Source: Homarus americanus (Eukaryota; Arthropoda; Malacostraca; Decapoda; Nephropidae). Taken from it: a DNA stretch of 64,000 nucleotides. A model generated the notes under the pieces. The model was given only the letters and a program-made list of their open reading frames with translations. It did no database searches and was not told where the DNA came from. Position 1 is the first letter of the stretch; each line of letters begins with the position of its first letter. The stretch lies in the NCBI RefSeq assembly GCF_018991925.1, contig NW_024735516.1, positions 842,501-906,500 of the forward strand, written 5' to 3'. Made by a program: the position numbers and the translations under genes. Positions 19,949 to 31,296 of this stretch are shown here, piece by piece.

Positions 19949-20238
19949 CACACATACACAAACACATTCCAAAGCCAGTATCGAGCTGCTGACTTTACAC
20001 CTCTGATATTATATGACCCAGTTAGACATTTTTTTCGTGCGTGTGTTTTACGGTGGCGAGACATTAATCATATAACTTTCCTGACAGTTTGGTGGACAAG
20101 TTTGTGTGACGGGTGTTGGTGGAGGGTTAATCTCTAGTTGTGACGGGTGTTGGGGTCCGAATCTCTTCTTGTGTGACGGGTATATACGGAAACATTGCCA
20201 ATTCACTTCAAATCGACAATAACCTATATGCCAGTGGC

Positions 20239-20240
<2 letters not shown>

Positions 20241-20277
<37 letters not shown>

Positions 20278-20292
20278 GGGAGGGGGAGGGGG
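20241..20292. repeat. (GT)n then G-rich tract
   Basis: About 17 GT units followed by GAGGGGGAGGGGG. Confidence 0.95.
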
Positions 20293-20361
20293 GGATTTGA
20301 AAGGTTTATATGGTATCAAAGGCAGACGGCGATAAATACAACAATAAAGTCATGGGATTAT

Positions 20362-20466
20362 ACCTGAAGATTAGACACCCTAAAAATCCTTTGGGAAGTT
20401 AGGTTAGGTTAAGTTTGGTTAGGTTAGGTTAGGTTAGGTTTGGTAAGGGTGTCTAATCTTCAGGTG
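20362..20466. mobile_element. Palindromic MITE with telomere-like core
   Basis: ACCTGAAGATTAGACACCCT (20,362-20,381) is the reverse complement of the right end AGGGTGTCTAATCTTCAGGT. The loop is almost entirely AGGTT/GGTTA repeats (20,399-20,440). Same family as 13,572-13,700 by its ends. No coding capacity. Confidence 0.9.
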
Positions 20467-20640
20467 ACCCAAGTCCTACTATATATAACTCACCATTATC
20501 CACCGTGTGTGCTATCCATCGTTATTTATCCTCATTATGTCATCGTCTCCTGTTCGTAAGTGGGTCAGGCTCCCTCCCTCAGCTGATCACCACCATTCAA
20601 AGGGGATTTTTTAAATGGATCAGCTGTCAAAGAAAATGAA

Positions 20641-20642
<2 letters not shown>

Positions 20643-20690
<48 letters not shown>
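20643..20690. repeat. (CT)n microsatellite
   Basis: About 24 CT units. Confidence 0.95.
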
Positions 20691-20693
<3 letters not shown>

Positions 20694-20954
20694 GCACATT
20701 ATTGAAACTAGGTATATATATATATATAAATTATATGGCTCTGACCTGAATATTTTCTTCCCTCCAAAATACATGTTTGTTTTTTAAGGCTGAGAATATC
20801 AATACCTTTGAGTCAACAGAACCTAAATTAAGTATGGCGGAAAGAAGGGGAACCAGGGGATGAGGTATTTGCTTCAGGAGTTTTATATAATATAAGCTTA
20901 TAGTCTTATCAAGGTGGTCTAGAATCACTTATAGGAACCTTTCTTATAGCTGGT

Positions 20955-21057
<103 letters not shown>

Positions 21058-21143
21058 GAGTGTAATACCTTCTCTTTAAGTATAGCAGTAATATATAAAT
21101 AATACGTGCAGTGAATAATAGAAACAATGTGTCTACTCAATTC

Positions 21144-21176
21144 ACCTAACCTAACCTAACCTAACCTAACCTAACC
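21144..21176. repeat. Interstitial telomere-like (CCTAA)n
   Basis: About six CCTAA units directly at the left edge of dispersed repeat copy B. Confidence 0.9.
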
Positions 21177-21299
21177 ACTTGGCACTCGTTTCCATATAAT
21201 AAAAATAAATAATAAGTTTTACTGTTTTGTCCCCGACCCAATTTAAAGGCCGAGTAAATCCAGAACTTTATTATAAATTCTTGGCAACTGATAACACCC

Positions 21300-21382
<83 letters not shown>

Positions 21383-21541
21383 AATAGGTCAGGTTAGGTT
21401 AGGTTAGGTTAGGTTAGGTTAGGTCAGGTCAGGTTAGGTTACTTATTACTCAATGATACAATTAGGCACAATTAAGATCTGAACTGGGATGAGGACTGGC
21501 CTAATTAATAACCCCGTTAGCAACACCTTAGACATCTGGCG
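21174..21541 (+). repeat. Dispersed repeat, copy B, with (ATT)n and (AGGTT)n
   Basis: Homologous to 2,333-2,703. It carries a longer ATT array (21,300-21,381, one ATTGTT change) followed by AGGTT repeats (about 21,388-21,441) that copy A lacks, then rejoins copy A at ACAATTAGGCACAAT. Confidence 0.8.
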
Positions 21542-21923
21542 GCACTACTCATAAGACCACGTGTGATATAATACCATTAATAATGCTAATCTAGTCACTA
21601 TAATTACCAACAGACATATATTAATTAATTCATATATTATTACCGTAACGTTGCCACCTTATGCCTGTATCCTTGAGAGACAGACAGACATACAGACAGA
21701 AAAACAGACAGACAGACAGACAGACGGACAAAGAGGGAACATGTTGGTAACCTAGGAGACAGTAAGGGCTACCTCACACCCCCATTAACTCACAAGAATG
21801 AACCCATAAAAACCATCCCGGGGCGTGAAGAAATTATTCTCCCTGAGATGGGGGGGGGGTAGGGTGGGGGAGGGGTAGCGGATGGGATGGGGGTGCAGCT
21901 GGGTGTCCTGGGGTGATGATACA

Positions 21924-21958
<35 letters not shown>

Positions 21959-22129
21959 AACTACTCACCTAACCCCTGAGTCGGAGTGTAGTTATGATGT
22001 CACCCTCCGCGACACAGGTAACCGAGGCCAACAGGTGTAAACATTGAAGCACGGGAGATCACTTACAGACCGATACAACAACTACCTATTGTAACTAGGA
22101 TCACGTAACACCACTCAGTTATATTATAG
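21542..22129. other. Mostly unique, small simple repeats
   Basis: Holds an ACAG tract (about 21,690-21,725), a G-rich stretch (21,849-21,895) and ten GAT units (21,926-21,957). No gene seen. Confidence 0.6.
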
Positions 22130-22345
22130 CTTCCTTTTCCCTCTTTCTGTCTTTCTCTCCCTCATGCCCCTTCCATCTTTCCCTCTCCTTCCTCCTTTCC
22201 CTCTTCCTAGCCCCGTCCCTCTTTCCCCCTCCCCTTCCTCCTCCTTGTCTCCTTCCTCTCTTCTTCCCCTTCCCCCTCTTCCTTGACTCATCCCCCTTTC
22301 CCTCTCCCCCTTTCCCTCTTCCTTACCCCTCTCCCCCTCTCCTCC
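22130..22345. repeat. Pyrimidine tract
   Basis: About 200 bases of C and T on the plus strand with irregular CCCTCTTCC words. The minus frame rich in G, E, R and K is compositional. Confidence 0.85.
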
Positions 22346-22529
22346 CTTACACCTGTTGGGCGAGATACCTACCAGCTTGCTGTATAAAGTTGCAGGGCTA
22401 CACGGGACAAATTCTTCGACCACACCGTTTGACCACAAGTGTCGTGGAAACCTGATCGGTGATGTCCAGGGATCCAACACGAGCCACTAGAGGCGACCAC
22501 TCCACCCTCAGGCAGGTCTTCCCATAATA

Positions 22530-22742
22530 AAATATACCTGATCTACCAATAATACACCTGATCTACCAATACCTGATCTACCAATAATCTACCTGATCTA
22601 CCAATACCTGATCTACCAATAATCTACCTGATCTACCAATAATACACCTGATCTACCAATACCTGATCTACCAATAATCTACCTGATCTACCAATAATAC
22701 ACCTGATCTACCAATACCTGATCTACCAATACTCTACCTGAT
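22530..22742 (+). repeat. ACCTGATCTACCAATA tandem repeat, alternating spacing
   Basis: Twelve or so copies of ACCTGATCTACCAATA, some followed by ATCT or ATAC spacers, giving a short higher-order pattern of long and short units. Confidence 0.9.
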
Positions 22743-22849
22743 CTCCTGTTTAGTTCTGGTATAGTACGTGAAATTCTGTGTATCAGGAACTCTAGAACAA
22801 GTTAACGTAAGGTTTATGTAGGCTTGTTAAGGCTTATAAAACGCTACCG

Positions 22850-23195
22850 TACCACGCCCTATCCCCAACACCCTTCCCCTCTCCAATACCCCCCTCCCAA
22901 CACCCCCCCTCCCCCTTCCCCAATACCCCTGCCCTCTCCTTCCCCAAATACCCTTCCCCCTTCCCATTACCCCTCCCCTCTCCCCCTCCCCAACACCCCC
23001 CTCCCCCCCCTCCCCAACACCCCCTCCCAAACACCCCCCCCCAACACCCCTCTCCCCAACACCCCTCTTCCCCCAACCCCTCTCCCCAACACCCCCCTCC
23101 CCCAACACCCCCCTCCCCAACACCCCTCTCCCCAACACCCCCTCTCCCCAACACCCTCTCCCCAGCACCCTCTCCCCAACACCCTCTCCCCATCA
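22850..23195. repeat. C-rich repeat (CCCCAACACCCCTCT)
   Basis: Irregular units of CCCCAACACCCCTCTC with CCCTTCC blocks. All plus-strand frames give P/N/T/S peptides and minus frames give G/E/V/W peptides. Not coding. Confidence 0.9.
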
Positions 23196-23339
23196 TCCAC
23201 CCTCGAATAAGCTGGGACGTGTTACTGACAGCGGTGAAGCAAATAGGTACACGATATTGAAACTGTCACCCACCGGCACCTGACACCCTAACCTAAACGT
23301 TTATGGAGAGGCTAAAAGGTCGCCACCCAGTTGAGTTCA

Positions 23340-23725
23340 GGTGAGAGGGGAGGCAGGTGGAGGTCGGTGTCTAGGTGAGTCTAGGTGAGGGGGAACACAG
23401 GTGAGTCTAGGTGAAGGGGACACAGAGTGAGTCTAGGTGAAGGGACACAGGTGAGTCTAGGTGAAGGGTACACAGGTGATTCTAGGTGAGGGACACAGGT
23501 GAGTTTAGGTTAAGGGGTACACAGGTGAGTCTAGGTAGGTGAAGGGGACACAGTTGAGTCTAGGTGAAGGGAACACAGGTGAGTCTAGGTGAAGGGGAAC
23601 ACAGGTAAGTCTAGGTGAAGGGGACACAGGTGAGTCTAGGTGAAGGGGAACACAGGTGAGTCTAGGTGAAGGGGCACACAGGCGAGTCTCGGTTAAAAGG
23701 ACACACAGGTGAGTCTAGGTGAAGA
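23340..23725 (+). repeat. ~25-bp minisatellite with splice-donor-like words
   Basis: About fifteen units of ACACAGGTGAGTCTAGGTGA plus AGGGG. Most contain CAGGTGAGT, a perfect match to the animal 5' splice-site consensus CAG|GTGAGT. Unit length varies from 24 to 29. Confidence 0.9.
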
Positions 23726-24240
23726 GAGACGTGCTGCCAACCACCAAGCCAGCACATCAGCCTCCTGGGGACTTCTTAACAACATAAGCTGTGAGGTCGG
23801 TCTCCCCCGCCGCCTCTCGTCTCGCCCCCAGCAGGTAGGTCCTGGCGAGTCACGGAAGCTCAGGTACGAGTATATACGAGTGAGTACATTTTTAATCAGG
23901 AGTTTTATCTATGTTTTCTCTCTAATGTATTTACTGTGCCAGGTGGGTTATTATTATTATTATTATCATTATTTTTTATTACTAAATTTTCATCTAATTA
24001 TTGTCATTATCGTTATCATTACCATCACTTATTATTACCACTATTATCGTTATTACCGATCCTCTCACGTCAGCAACACCGCCACGCCACCCCCCGACAG
24101 CTGGTACACTTCCTCACGTCACCCACACTCCTGTATATTACCGTTGCAGACTTTTAAATTAGATTCATTACAAGACTTTACGTGAGCGAGCATACGTGAC
24201 GTCATGTCCCACCTGCTCCGCTTCTCTCTCAAGTAACAAC

Positions 24241-24990
24241 GATGGCCGGCCCAAGGGCCACCTAGCTGAGGTGGACAGATTAGGTAGGATTTTCATGTAT
24301 GTAACTGACCGTGGCCAAAGTGAGAGTGAAGATCTCCGGAACCCTGACCCAGGGGTCTCGGATAGTGCAAACAAGGCAATAAGGCAAACAGAGTATTAGG
24401 TTTTATATCTAGAAGTGTAAGTAACAAGAGTGCAGAGGTCTTATTGCAACTATATCTTGCGCTAGTCAGGCCGCACCTCGATTATGCGGTTCAGTTCTGG
24501 TGCCCTTATTATAGAATGGATACAAATTCACTGGAGTCGGTGCAGTGTAGAATGACGACAATGATTCCGGGACTTAGAAACCTTCCATATCAGGATAGGT
24601 TAAAGAAACTAAACTTGCATTCCCTAGAAAGACGAGAGTGCGGGGAGATATGATAGAAGTATTTAAGTGGGTGAAAGGAATCAATAAAGGGAATACAGAT
24701 AAAGTTCTTATAATATCCGAGCAGGATAGGACTCGTAACAACGGATTTAAGTTGGATAAGTTTAGGTTTAGGAGGGAGATAGGAAGGAACTCGTTCACAA
24801 ATAGGGTGGTGGACGAGTGGAGCAAGCTTAGCAACTTTTTAGTAAGTGCTGGAATGCTGGAAAGTTTCAAAAGGAGGCTGGATAGATTCATGGATGATAG
24901 AGAGTGGTAGTAACTCTCGACAGGAGCTGCCATGCACAGGCCAACCGGCCTATTGCAGACTCCTTATTTTCTTATGTTCTTATGTTTACC
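24241..24990 (+). pseudogene. CR1-like LINE, 3' end of ORF2
   Basis: A frame entering near 24,410 reads VRPHLDYAVQFWCPYY, then MIPGLRNLPYQDRLKKLNLH and SLERR, then after a one-base shift RGDMIEVFKWVKGINKG, then SFTNRVVDEWSKL and ESFKRRLDRFMDD before a stop at 24,909. This is the classic C-terminal series of CR1/L2-type LINEs. The untranslated tail ends in TTCTTATGTTCTTATG, a short tandem repeat as expected for a CR1-type 3' terminus. The 5' part of the element is missing and the remaining piece has at least two frame lesions. No catalytic domain is left. Confidence 0.9.
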
Positions 24991-25068
24991 TAATGCTAAC
25001 CCTCCCAGGTAGTGTCAGTGTGTTTAATTATCAGGTGAAATAAGTCTGAGAGCCAATCTTCAGGTGTT
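24988..25068. mobile_element. Half copy of the palindromic MITE
   Basis: CTAATGCTAACCCTCCC, AGGTAGTGTCAGTGTGTTTAA, ATTATCAGGTGAAATAAG and CCAATCTTCAGGTG match the right half of the family. It begins immediately after the LINE tail, as if the LINE had inserted into, or been copied next to, the MITE. Confidence 0.65.
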
Positions 25069-25334
25069 CCCAGGTGTTTTACTGGTGGTCATGTAACTCT
25101 GGTTCACTGTGAGGTCGTCATCCCAGCCTCATCATTAAGCCACCTGAGACTCCTCCTCCTAATGATGTGGTCCATCTCCCGCCCTGATTCACTCTCGTAA
25201 ATAAACCCACTCTTTAGTTCTACCATTTTTGCTTGCTTGTTCCTTCCTCTTACACTTCTCTACAGACCCACATTTACACAAAAATAACTCTCTTCTCTCT
25301 TTATACAGAAAAATGGATGCCCCTCGCGTTACAA

Positions 25335-25360
25335 GGATGGCCGGCCCAAGGGCCACCTAG
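25335..25360 (+). repeat. Second copy of a LINE 5'-edge 25-mer
   Basis: The word GATGGCCGGCCCAAGGGCC plus ACCTAG occurs exactly at 24,241-24,265 and again here, about 1.1 kb downstream. It contains an imperfect palindrome around GGCCGGCCC/GGGCC. Probably a fragment of the same LINE family. Confidence 0.7.
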
Positions 25361-25588
25361 GGGTTAATTTGTTTAAGGTGTAGAAGCTGTCGCCAACACA
25401 ACAACCACACCCTGAGTTAACGAGTTGCACGACCCAGTATCACGGAATAGTCCGAGAAGACCGGACAACTGCCCTCTGCGGTACCATGTCATTCAAAAGC
25501 TCCTTAAATTTACTTCTTTTGGGAATGAAATCGTGTTTGTATTTGATTCACATTTAAGAAGAGGAAGTAGAAATAAATACTGAACTGT

Positions 25589-25647
25589 GTGAGAGTGTGT
25601 GAGTGTGTGAGAGAGTGTGAGAGAGTGTGTGTGTGTGTGTGTGTGAG

Positions 25648-25732
<85 letters not shown>
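25589..25732. repeat. (GT)n microsatellite with GA interruptions
   Basis: About 70 dinucleotides, interrupted early by GAGAGT and uniform in the last 80 bases. Confidence 0.95.
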
Positions 25733-25734
<2 letters not shown>

Positions 25735-25906
25735 TCCACAACACATATACATGTACTATTTACATACACAATTAATGACGAACAGTATAATTGGCTAATA
25801 TTCTTAGACTCTTACAGTAACGAGCGTTCTTATTGGTTAACACTTCCGACAGTGATCACAACTCTGTCATTGGCCGCTTATTTTCAGTGACAAATAACAA
25901 ACATTG

Positions 25907-26274
25907 CAATACATACATACATACATACATACACACACACATACATACATACATACATACATACATACATACATACATACATACATACATGCATACATAC
26001 ATACATACATACATACATACATACATACATACATACATACATACATACACACACACATACATACACGCACATACATACATTCATATATACACACACACAC
26101 ACATACATACACACACACATACACACATACATACATACAGTACACACACACACATACATACATACACACATACATACATACACACACATACATACATACA
26201 TACATACACACGCACGCACACACACACACATACATACATACATACATACATACATGCATACATACATACATACC
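25907..26274. repeat. (ATAC)n microsatellite
   Basis: About 370 bases of ATAC units with CACA interruptions. Frames give T/Y/I/H or M/Y/V/C repeats in every phase and are not genes. Confidence 0.95.
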
Positions 26275-26449
26275 GTACCCTCTCTCTTCCAGCCATTACC
26301 GTCGACCGTCACTACAAAACCTTTACATAACCTGACTTTAACAGGCTCCCCTTCTACACCAGGTAACAAACAATTCCCTCTTACCTCATTAGTACCATTG
26401 TCAAGAGCTGCCACGGCACGTCTACGGCTGATGTGCTCTCTCGCCTGGC

Positions 26450-26770
26450 TATAAGAGACTGTCACGAGCTATCATAAAGTGTCAGATGTTGCTAGAGGCT
26501 GTTGCGATTTGCCAGTGGCTGTCTTAAGCTGTCACGGGATACCAGGGGTCGTTAGAGGCTGTCATCGTTAGTGAGGAGCTGTCACAAGCTATCACAGGGT
26601 GTCAGGTGGTGTTCGAGGCTGTCATATTGTTATGGTATGCCAGTGATGGGCCATCCGCGACTGTCATGAGAGAAGCTGTATGACGCTGTTAGAAGCTTTC
26701 GCGGGCCATCAAGGACTGTCATCAGCTGTTACAACCTACCTCGAGGTGCCGTGGGCTATCAGGGGTTGTC
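26450..26770 (+). repeat. Degenerate ~30-60-bp repeat (GAGGCTGTCA..AGCTATCA)
   Basis: Recurrent words GAGGCTGTCA, AGCTGTCAC, GTGTCAG and GCCATCA at irregular spacing suggest an old tandem repeat. Confidence 0.55.
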
Positions 26771-27009
26771 AGGTGTACAAGAGAGAGAACCTACTGGACT
26801 ACAGCAAGGCCATCTACTCAATAATACTATTAACTCAGGATCTCTTCTAGACAGACGAAGGACAGGACAAGGCAGCAGTAAGTTCCCTCCCTATCCTCTA
26901 CTCCCCCTGACATCACGGCCGGAAAGAAAAAATGCGGGAAAGAAGCACCATGAAGTATAGAAAAACATGGAAATTTTATAAGAAAGTTTGAACGGTAACC
27001 CTTAAGTCA

Positions 27010-27435
27010 CTCCCCTCCCTCACACTCCAACAAGTGAGGGGTGAGGGCATCACCCTCTCCCCTCACTCCAACAAGTGAGGGGTGAGGGCCTCACTCCTCT
27101 CCTTCGCACTTCAACAAGTGAGGTAGAGGCCTCACTCTCTTCCTCTCGCGCCTCCAACAAGTGAGAGGTGGGGGCCTCACTCTCTTCCCTCGCACTCCAA
27201 CAAGTGAGAGGTGAGGCCTCCTCTCTTCCCTCACTCAGCAAGTGGAGGTGAGGCCTCCTCTCTCCCTCCATGCTTACAGAGTGAGAGTGGGGCTCTCTCT
27301 TCCCTCACTCCACAGATGAGGAGGTGAGGGCCTCCTCCTCTCCTTCGCACTTCAACAGTGAGGCCTCACTCTCTTCCTCGCACTTCAACAGAGTGAGTGA
27401 GGCCTCACTCTTCCCTCCAACAAGCTCCAGGTGGT
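27010..27435 (+). repeat. ~42-bp minisatellite, decaying rightward
   Basis: About ten units with CTCCAACAAGTGAGG, GTGAGGGCCTCACTC and TCTTCCCTCGCA. Left units are long and similar, right units are shortened by small deletions. Confidence 0.9.
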
Positions 27436-27699
27436 GAGGCCTGCACCATAAGGTGGTCGTATATCGTTATCCCATGAAGGAGGTGGGGACGGATTTGTTG
27501 GTGCAGGAACACACACACACACACACCAACACCAGGAAATGCATTGTGCAGGATACTTGTCACCGTGATTTATATGGTCTCTCTGCGGGTTGACGTGAAG
27601 TCCTGTCGAGATTTACCTTAGAGGCTGCAAGAGTCCACTGTTAACAGTATATGCAGCCCAAGTGATTACAACATTATCTTATCCTCAGACCTCCCTATT

Positions 27700-28070
27700 A
27701 AAGCTATTCTACCCTTTCTTCAATCTAGTCCTCGAGCTGTTCCAAAACGTATATTTTAAAACCATAACCTATTTCCTTTCAGAATTCCTTATAACTTAAC
27801 TTGTCTATTCCTAACCTATCCTCGAGCTCTTCAATCAATCTTTTCACCTATACCTGAATGATTCTGCCATTTCTCAAAGTCTTCTTCTCCCTATTCCTCG
27901 ATCTCTTCAACCTGTTCATTTACCTATTTGTCAACCAAATCTTCTACCTATTTATCGACCCGTTCCTCATCTGCTTCTTAACCAGCTCCTTAATTATCAA
28001 CCAATCGCCTTCATTTCTCAGCCTATCCTCCAACCTTCCTCAACCTATTACTCTACTATTGCTACCTTGT
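27700..28070 (+). other. Pyrimidine-rich region with loose repeats
   Basis: Recurrent CTATTCCTCGA, TTCAACCT and CTACCTATTTATC words. Frames give hydrophobic L/F/I peptides without coding evidence. From 27,440 to 27,700 the sequence is unique, with a short AC run at 27,508-27,524. Confidence 0.5.
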
Positions 28071-28860
28071 CTCCTCCTCCTTCACCACCATAAGCTTGCC
28101 CCCTCCTCTCACTATCTATGGCTGATACCTTACCTCCCCCCTCCCTCACTACCATCACCATAAGCTGCAGTACCTCCTCCTCCTACCATCACCATAGCTT
28201 CGTGCCCTCCCCTCCCTCACTACCATCTGCTGCAGTACCTTACCTCCTCCCTCACTACCATCCCCATAATTTGCAGTACCTTATCTCTCCCCTCCCACTA
28301 CCATCACCACCAAGCCAGTACCTTACCTCCTCCCTCCTCCCCTCCCCTCCTCTATCTGCAGCTGCCTCCCCTCCCCTCCCCATCACCAATCTGCTGCCTT
28401 ACTCCCCCCCTCACTATCCTGGCCTACCTCCCCTCCTACCATCTGAAGCTTAGCTGCCTTACCTCCTCCCTCACTACCATCACCATAAGCTGCAGTACCT
28501 CCTCCCTCCTCCTACCATCACACCATAGCTGCAGTACCCCACCTCCCTCCCTCACTACCATCACATGCTGTTTTGCCCCTCCCTCTACCTGCCACTAGCT
28601 GCTCCCTTCTCCCCTCCCACTACACCATCATAAGCTGCAGTGCCTTACCTCCCTCCCCTCACTACCATCACCATAAGCTGCAGTGCCTCTCCCCTCCTCA
28701 CCATCACCATAGCTGCAGTGCCTTACCTCCCCTCCCTCACTACCATCACCTGAAGCTGCAGTACCTCCTCCCTCCCCTTACTCACACCACCAAACACCTT
28801 GCCTCTCCCTCCACCACCATCACCAGCTGCAGTGCCTTACCTCTCCCTCCCTCACTACCA
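28070..28860 (+). repeat. ~40-bp minisatellite
   Basis: About nineteen degenerate units carrying AGCTGCAGTACC, TTACCTCCTCCCTCACTACC and ATCACCATA. Single-base losses are frequent, which switches frames. Confidence 0.9.
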
Positions 28861-28888
28861 TACTAATTGTTGAAATTAAAGCAGAGTC

Positions 28889-29155
28889 TCTGCATCTTGG
28901 GGCAGTGGCGACACCTTGGGGCAGAGGCGACATCTTGGGGCAGTGGCGACATCTTGGGGGCAGTGGCGACACCTTGGGCAGGGCAGTGGACATCTTGGGG
29001 CAGTGGCGGCAGTGGCGACACCTTGGGGCAGTGGCGACATCTTTGGGGGCGACACCTTGGCAGTGGCGACACCTTGGGGCAGTGGCGACATCTTGGGGCA
29101 GTGGCGACACCTTGGAGTAGTGGCGACATCTTGGGGCAGTGGCGACACCTCACAA
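28889..29155 (+). repeat. 19-bp minisatellite
   Basis: About fourteen units of CTTGGGGCAGTGGCGACAT or the same ending in ACC. Units alternate ACATCTT and ACACCTT. Confidence 0.95.
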
Positions 29156-29510
29156 GGTCACACAACAGACGGGAGGAAGTAACACCGTAACACAAGAGAC
29201 GGAGGAAGTAACACCGTCACCTAACATGGTAACACAACAGACGGGAGGAAGTAACACGTAACACAACAGACGGAGGAAGTAACACCGTAACACAACAGAC
29301 GGGAGGAAGTAACACCGTAACACAACAGACGGGAGGAAGTAACACCGTAACACAACAGACGGGAGGAAGGAACACCGTAACACAACAGACGGAAGGAAGT
29401 AACACCGTAACACAACAGACGGGAGGAAGTAACACCGTAACACAACAGACGGGAGGAAGTAACACCGTAACACAACAGACGGGAGGAAGTAACACCGTAA
29501 CACAACAGTT
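29156..29510 (+). repeat. 30-bp minisatellite
   Basis: About twelve nearly identical units with ACACAACAGACGGGAGGAAG followed by TAACACCGTA. The period is ten codons, so all phases stay open on the minus strand. There are no unique spacers, so it is not a CRISPR array. Confidence 0.95.
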
Positions 29511-29639
29511 CTGGCGGGACAATAAAGATAATTAAGAACAACAACAACAAGGTGGACGTACCTGAGAGGTGAAAGCAGGTGTGTTACTGTCCCTCGAGGA
29601 GCTGTGGTTTGTTACTTACCTGGAGAGAGAGAGAAAGAG

Positions 29640-29880
29640 TTAGCTCACTTGTCGTCTGTACCTCACCTGTCATCTGTGCCTCACCTGTCATCTATACCTC
29701 ACCTGTCACCTGCACCTCACCTGTCATCTGTACCTCACCTATCATCTGTACCTCACCTGTCATCTGTACCTCACCTGTTCATCTGTACCTCACCTGTTCA
29801 TCTGTACCTCAACTGTTCATCTGCACCTCACCTGTCACCTGTACCTCACCTGTCATCTTACCTCACCTGTCACCAATAAG
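29640..29880 (+). repeat. 18-bp minisatellite
   Basis: About thirteen units of CACCTGTCATCTGTACCT with one-base variants. Confidence 0.95.
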
Positions 29881-30173
29881 GTAATACAATTCTCCTTTCA
29901 AACCATCATTTTAATGAGTTGCCACAGCCGTAGATAGAGAGTTCGGTCAAGTCGGTGATCGAACCTGTGCCCCGTGACACATGCACTATGCTGTTGTTAC
30001 TCAGCTGATGAAGTTTGCGTTCGTACTGTAGATGATGATGATGATGATGATGTTTTGTCAGTAAAATTGTCATTAATGTTTATAATTGGATAAGCATGTT
30101 TATAAACTATGAAGTTATAGTTTAGCATGAATACAATATCGGTACTGTATAACGTGCACGTAGGCCGTATACA

Positions 30174-30359
30174 ATTCAGGAAGCTGTTAGAGCAAACTTT
30201 TTTGGGTTGAGAGCTAAGAACTCTTGGAACAAACTGCCAGAGAGTGTTGTGACGGCATCGAGTGTGAGCTCAATCAATATCAAGACCAGACTTGATCAAC
30301 ACTGGCGCAGGTACAGATACATCCTGGGGCCAGAACATGATTGTCCATCCTTAAGGTGA
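30174..30359 (+). pseudogene. LINE fragment, extreme C-terminus of ORF2
   Basis: One open frame reads RANFFGLRAKNSWNKLPESV, then VTASSVSSINIKTRLDQHWR and stops at 30,357-30,359. NFF..R..N.WN.LPE.VV.A.SV..FK.RLD.HW is the usual last block of many CR1/jockey-group LINE proteins. A GAT microsatellite (30,029-30,051) lies just upstream. Confidence 0.75.
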
Positions 30360-30692
30360 AAATTTAAAATAAAGGTTCTGAAGGATTGAAAAGCCTATTT
30401 TGGGTTGACTGTGCCTGCCGAGTGTACGAGCGCTAAAGGACCCCCTCCAGCACCCATCAGGACGAGACGTCGACACACCATAGAAAACGGCAGTGGTATT
30501 AAGGGTGACTGTTGCAACGACTTCAAGGTTTGTGTAAATTTTATCTTGTGTAACTACTAACGAGATGACTTGGGAGGGGTGTTAGAGGGAGTCCACTAGC
30601 GCTCGTGCACTAGGGAGGCACACTCCACTGAAATATTTATTTGCATATTCAGTAAAGATATGATTTAAATGTGGTGACTATGAATGTTATAT

Positions 30693-31008
30693 TGTAGTGG
30701 ATTCCTCCCCTACAAGCACCGAACCTTCTCGAATTCCCCAGCCTACGCCTCTAGCGCCGCCCACGGAGCGGGGGTCAACTATCTACCCACGCCTAACCCA
30801 GCCTTATAAGGCCTGACACCGCTGTGACCGCCCTCTTTTCTACCCAGTGCCACCAGCAAGCAGCACCTCCTCCGCTCCCGCCAGCGACCTTGGCGTCCCT
30901 CAAGCCGCGTGCCCTCACTCTGGGCACCCTCACCACCCAGCTCTCTCTACTCAACGCTTATTACCATGCTACCTACCCAGCAACAAGCTGCATTGTACAT
31001 CCAATACA
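30693..31008 (+). mobile_element. Candidate solo LTR
   Basis: The segment starts TGTAGTGGATTCC and ends CCAATACA (TG..CA ends), has CCTTATAAGG as a possible TATA box at about 30,803, and is flanked by ATAT on both sides (30,689-30,692; 31,009-31,012). It is GC-richer than its surroundings. The 4-bp duplication is low-complexity and no internal retrotransposon region is present, so a promoter of an unseen gene is an alternative. Confidence 0.4.
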
Positions 31009-31135
31009 ATATGTATACAGTGAGCACATTGTGAGTTTCCTTTCTCCATCCCATCCTGAGTGTGAACCAATATCTCATAACTCTACAATATCAATTCCTA
31101 TTTTTTTTATTCGATGCATATTTCAGTAAAATTTT

Positions 31136-31296
31136 ACTTTCGGTAATCCCTGTGATTTTCTGGCGGTTTTTGGCGTGTTTTGAATGATTATGATCTCACC
31201 TAACCAACCTAATCTAACCAAATCTAGCCGCAGAACCCAGGGACTGTATCTAACCTAACCTAAATTCCTAACATTCTCCGGATTACCGAAACTAAA
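31136..31296. mobile_element. Small inverted-repeat element
   Basis: TTTCGGTAATCC near 31,139 is mirrored by GGATTACCGAAA at about 31,280. The enclosed 130 bases contain CCTAACC words. It may be a MITE, but no target duplication was confirmed. Confidence 0.45.

Noticed and set aside
25833..26465. Frames of 134-193 codons on both strands
   Set aside because: Products of the ATAC microsatellite, with open frames in all phases.
29156..29510. 30-bp direct repeats resembling a CRISPR array
   Set aside because: Units are head-to-tail with no unique spacers and the context is eukaryotic. It is a minisatellite.
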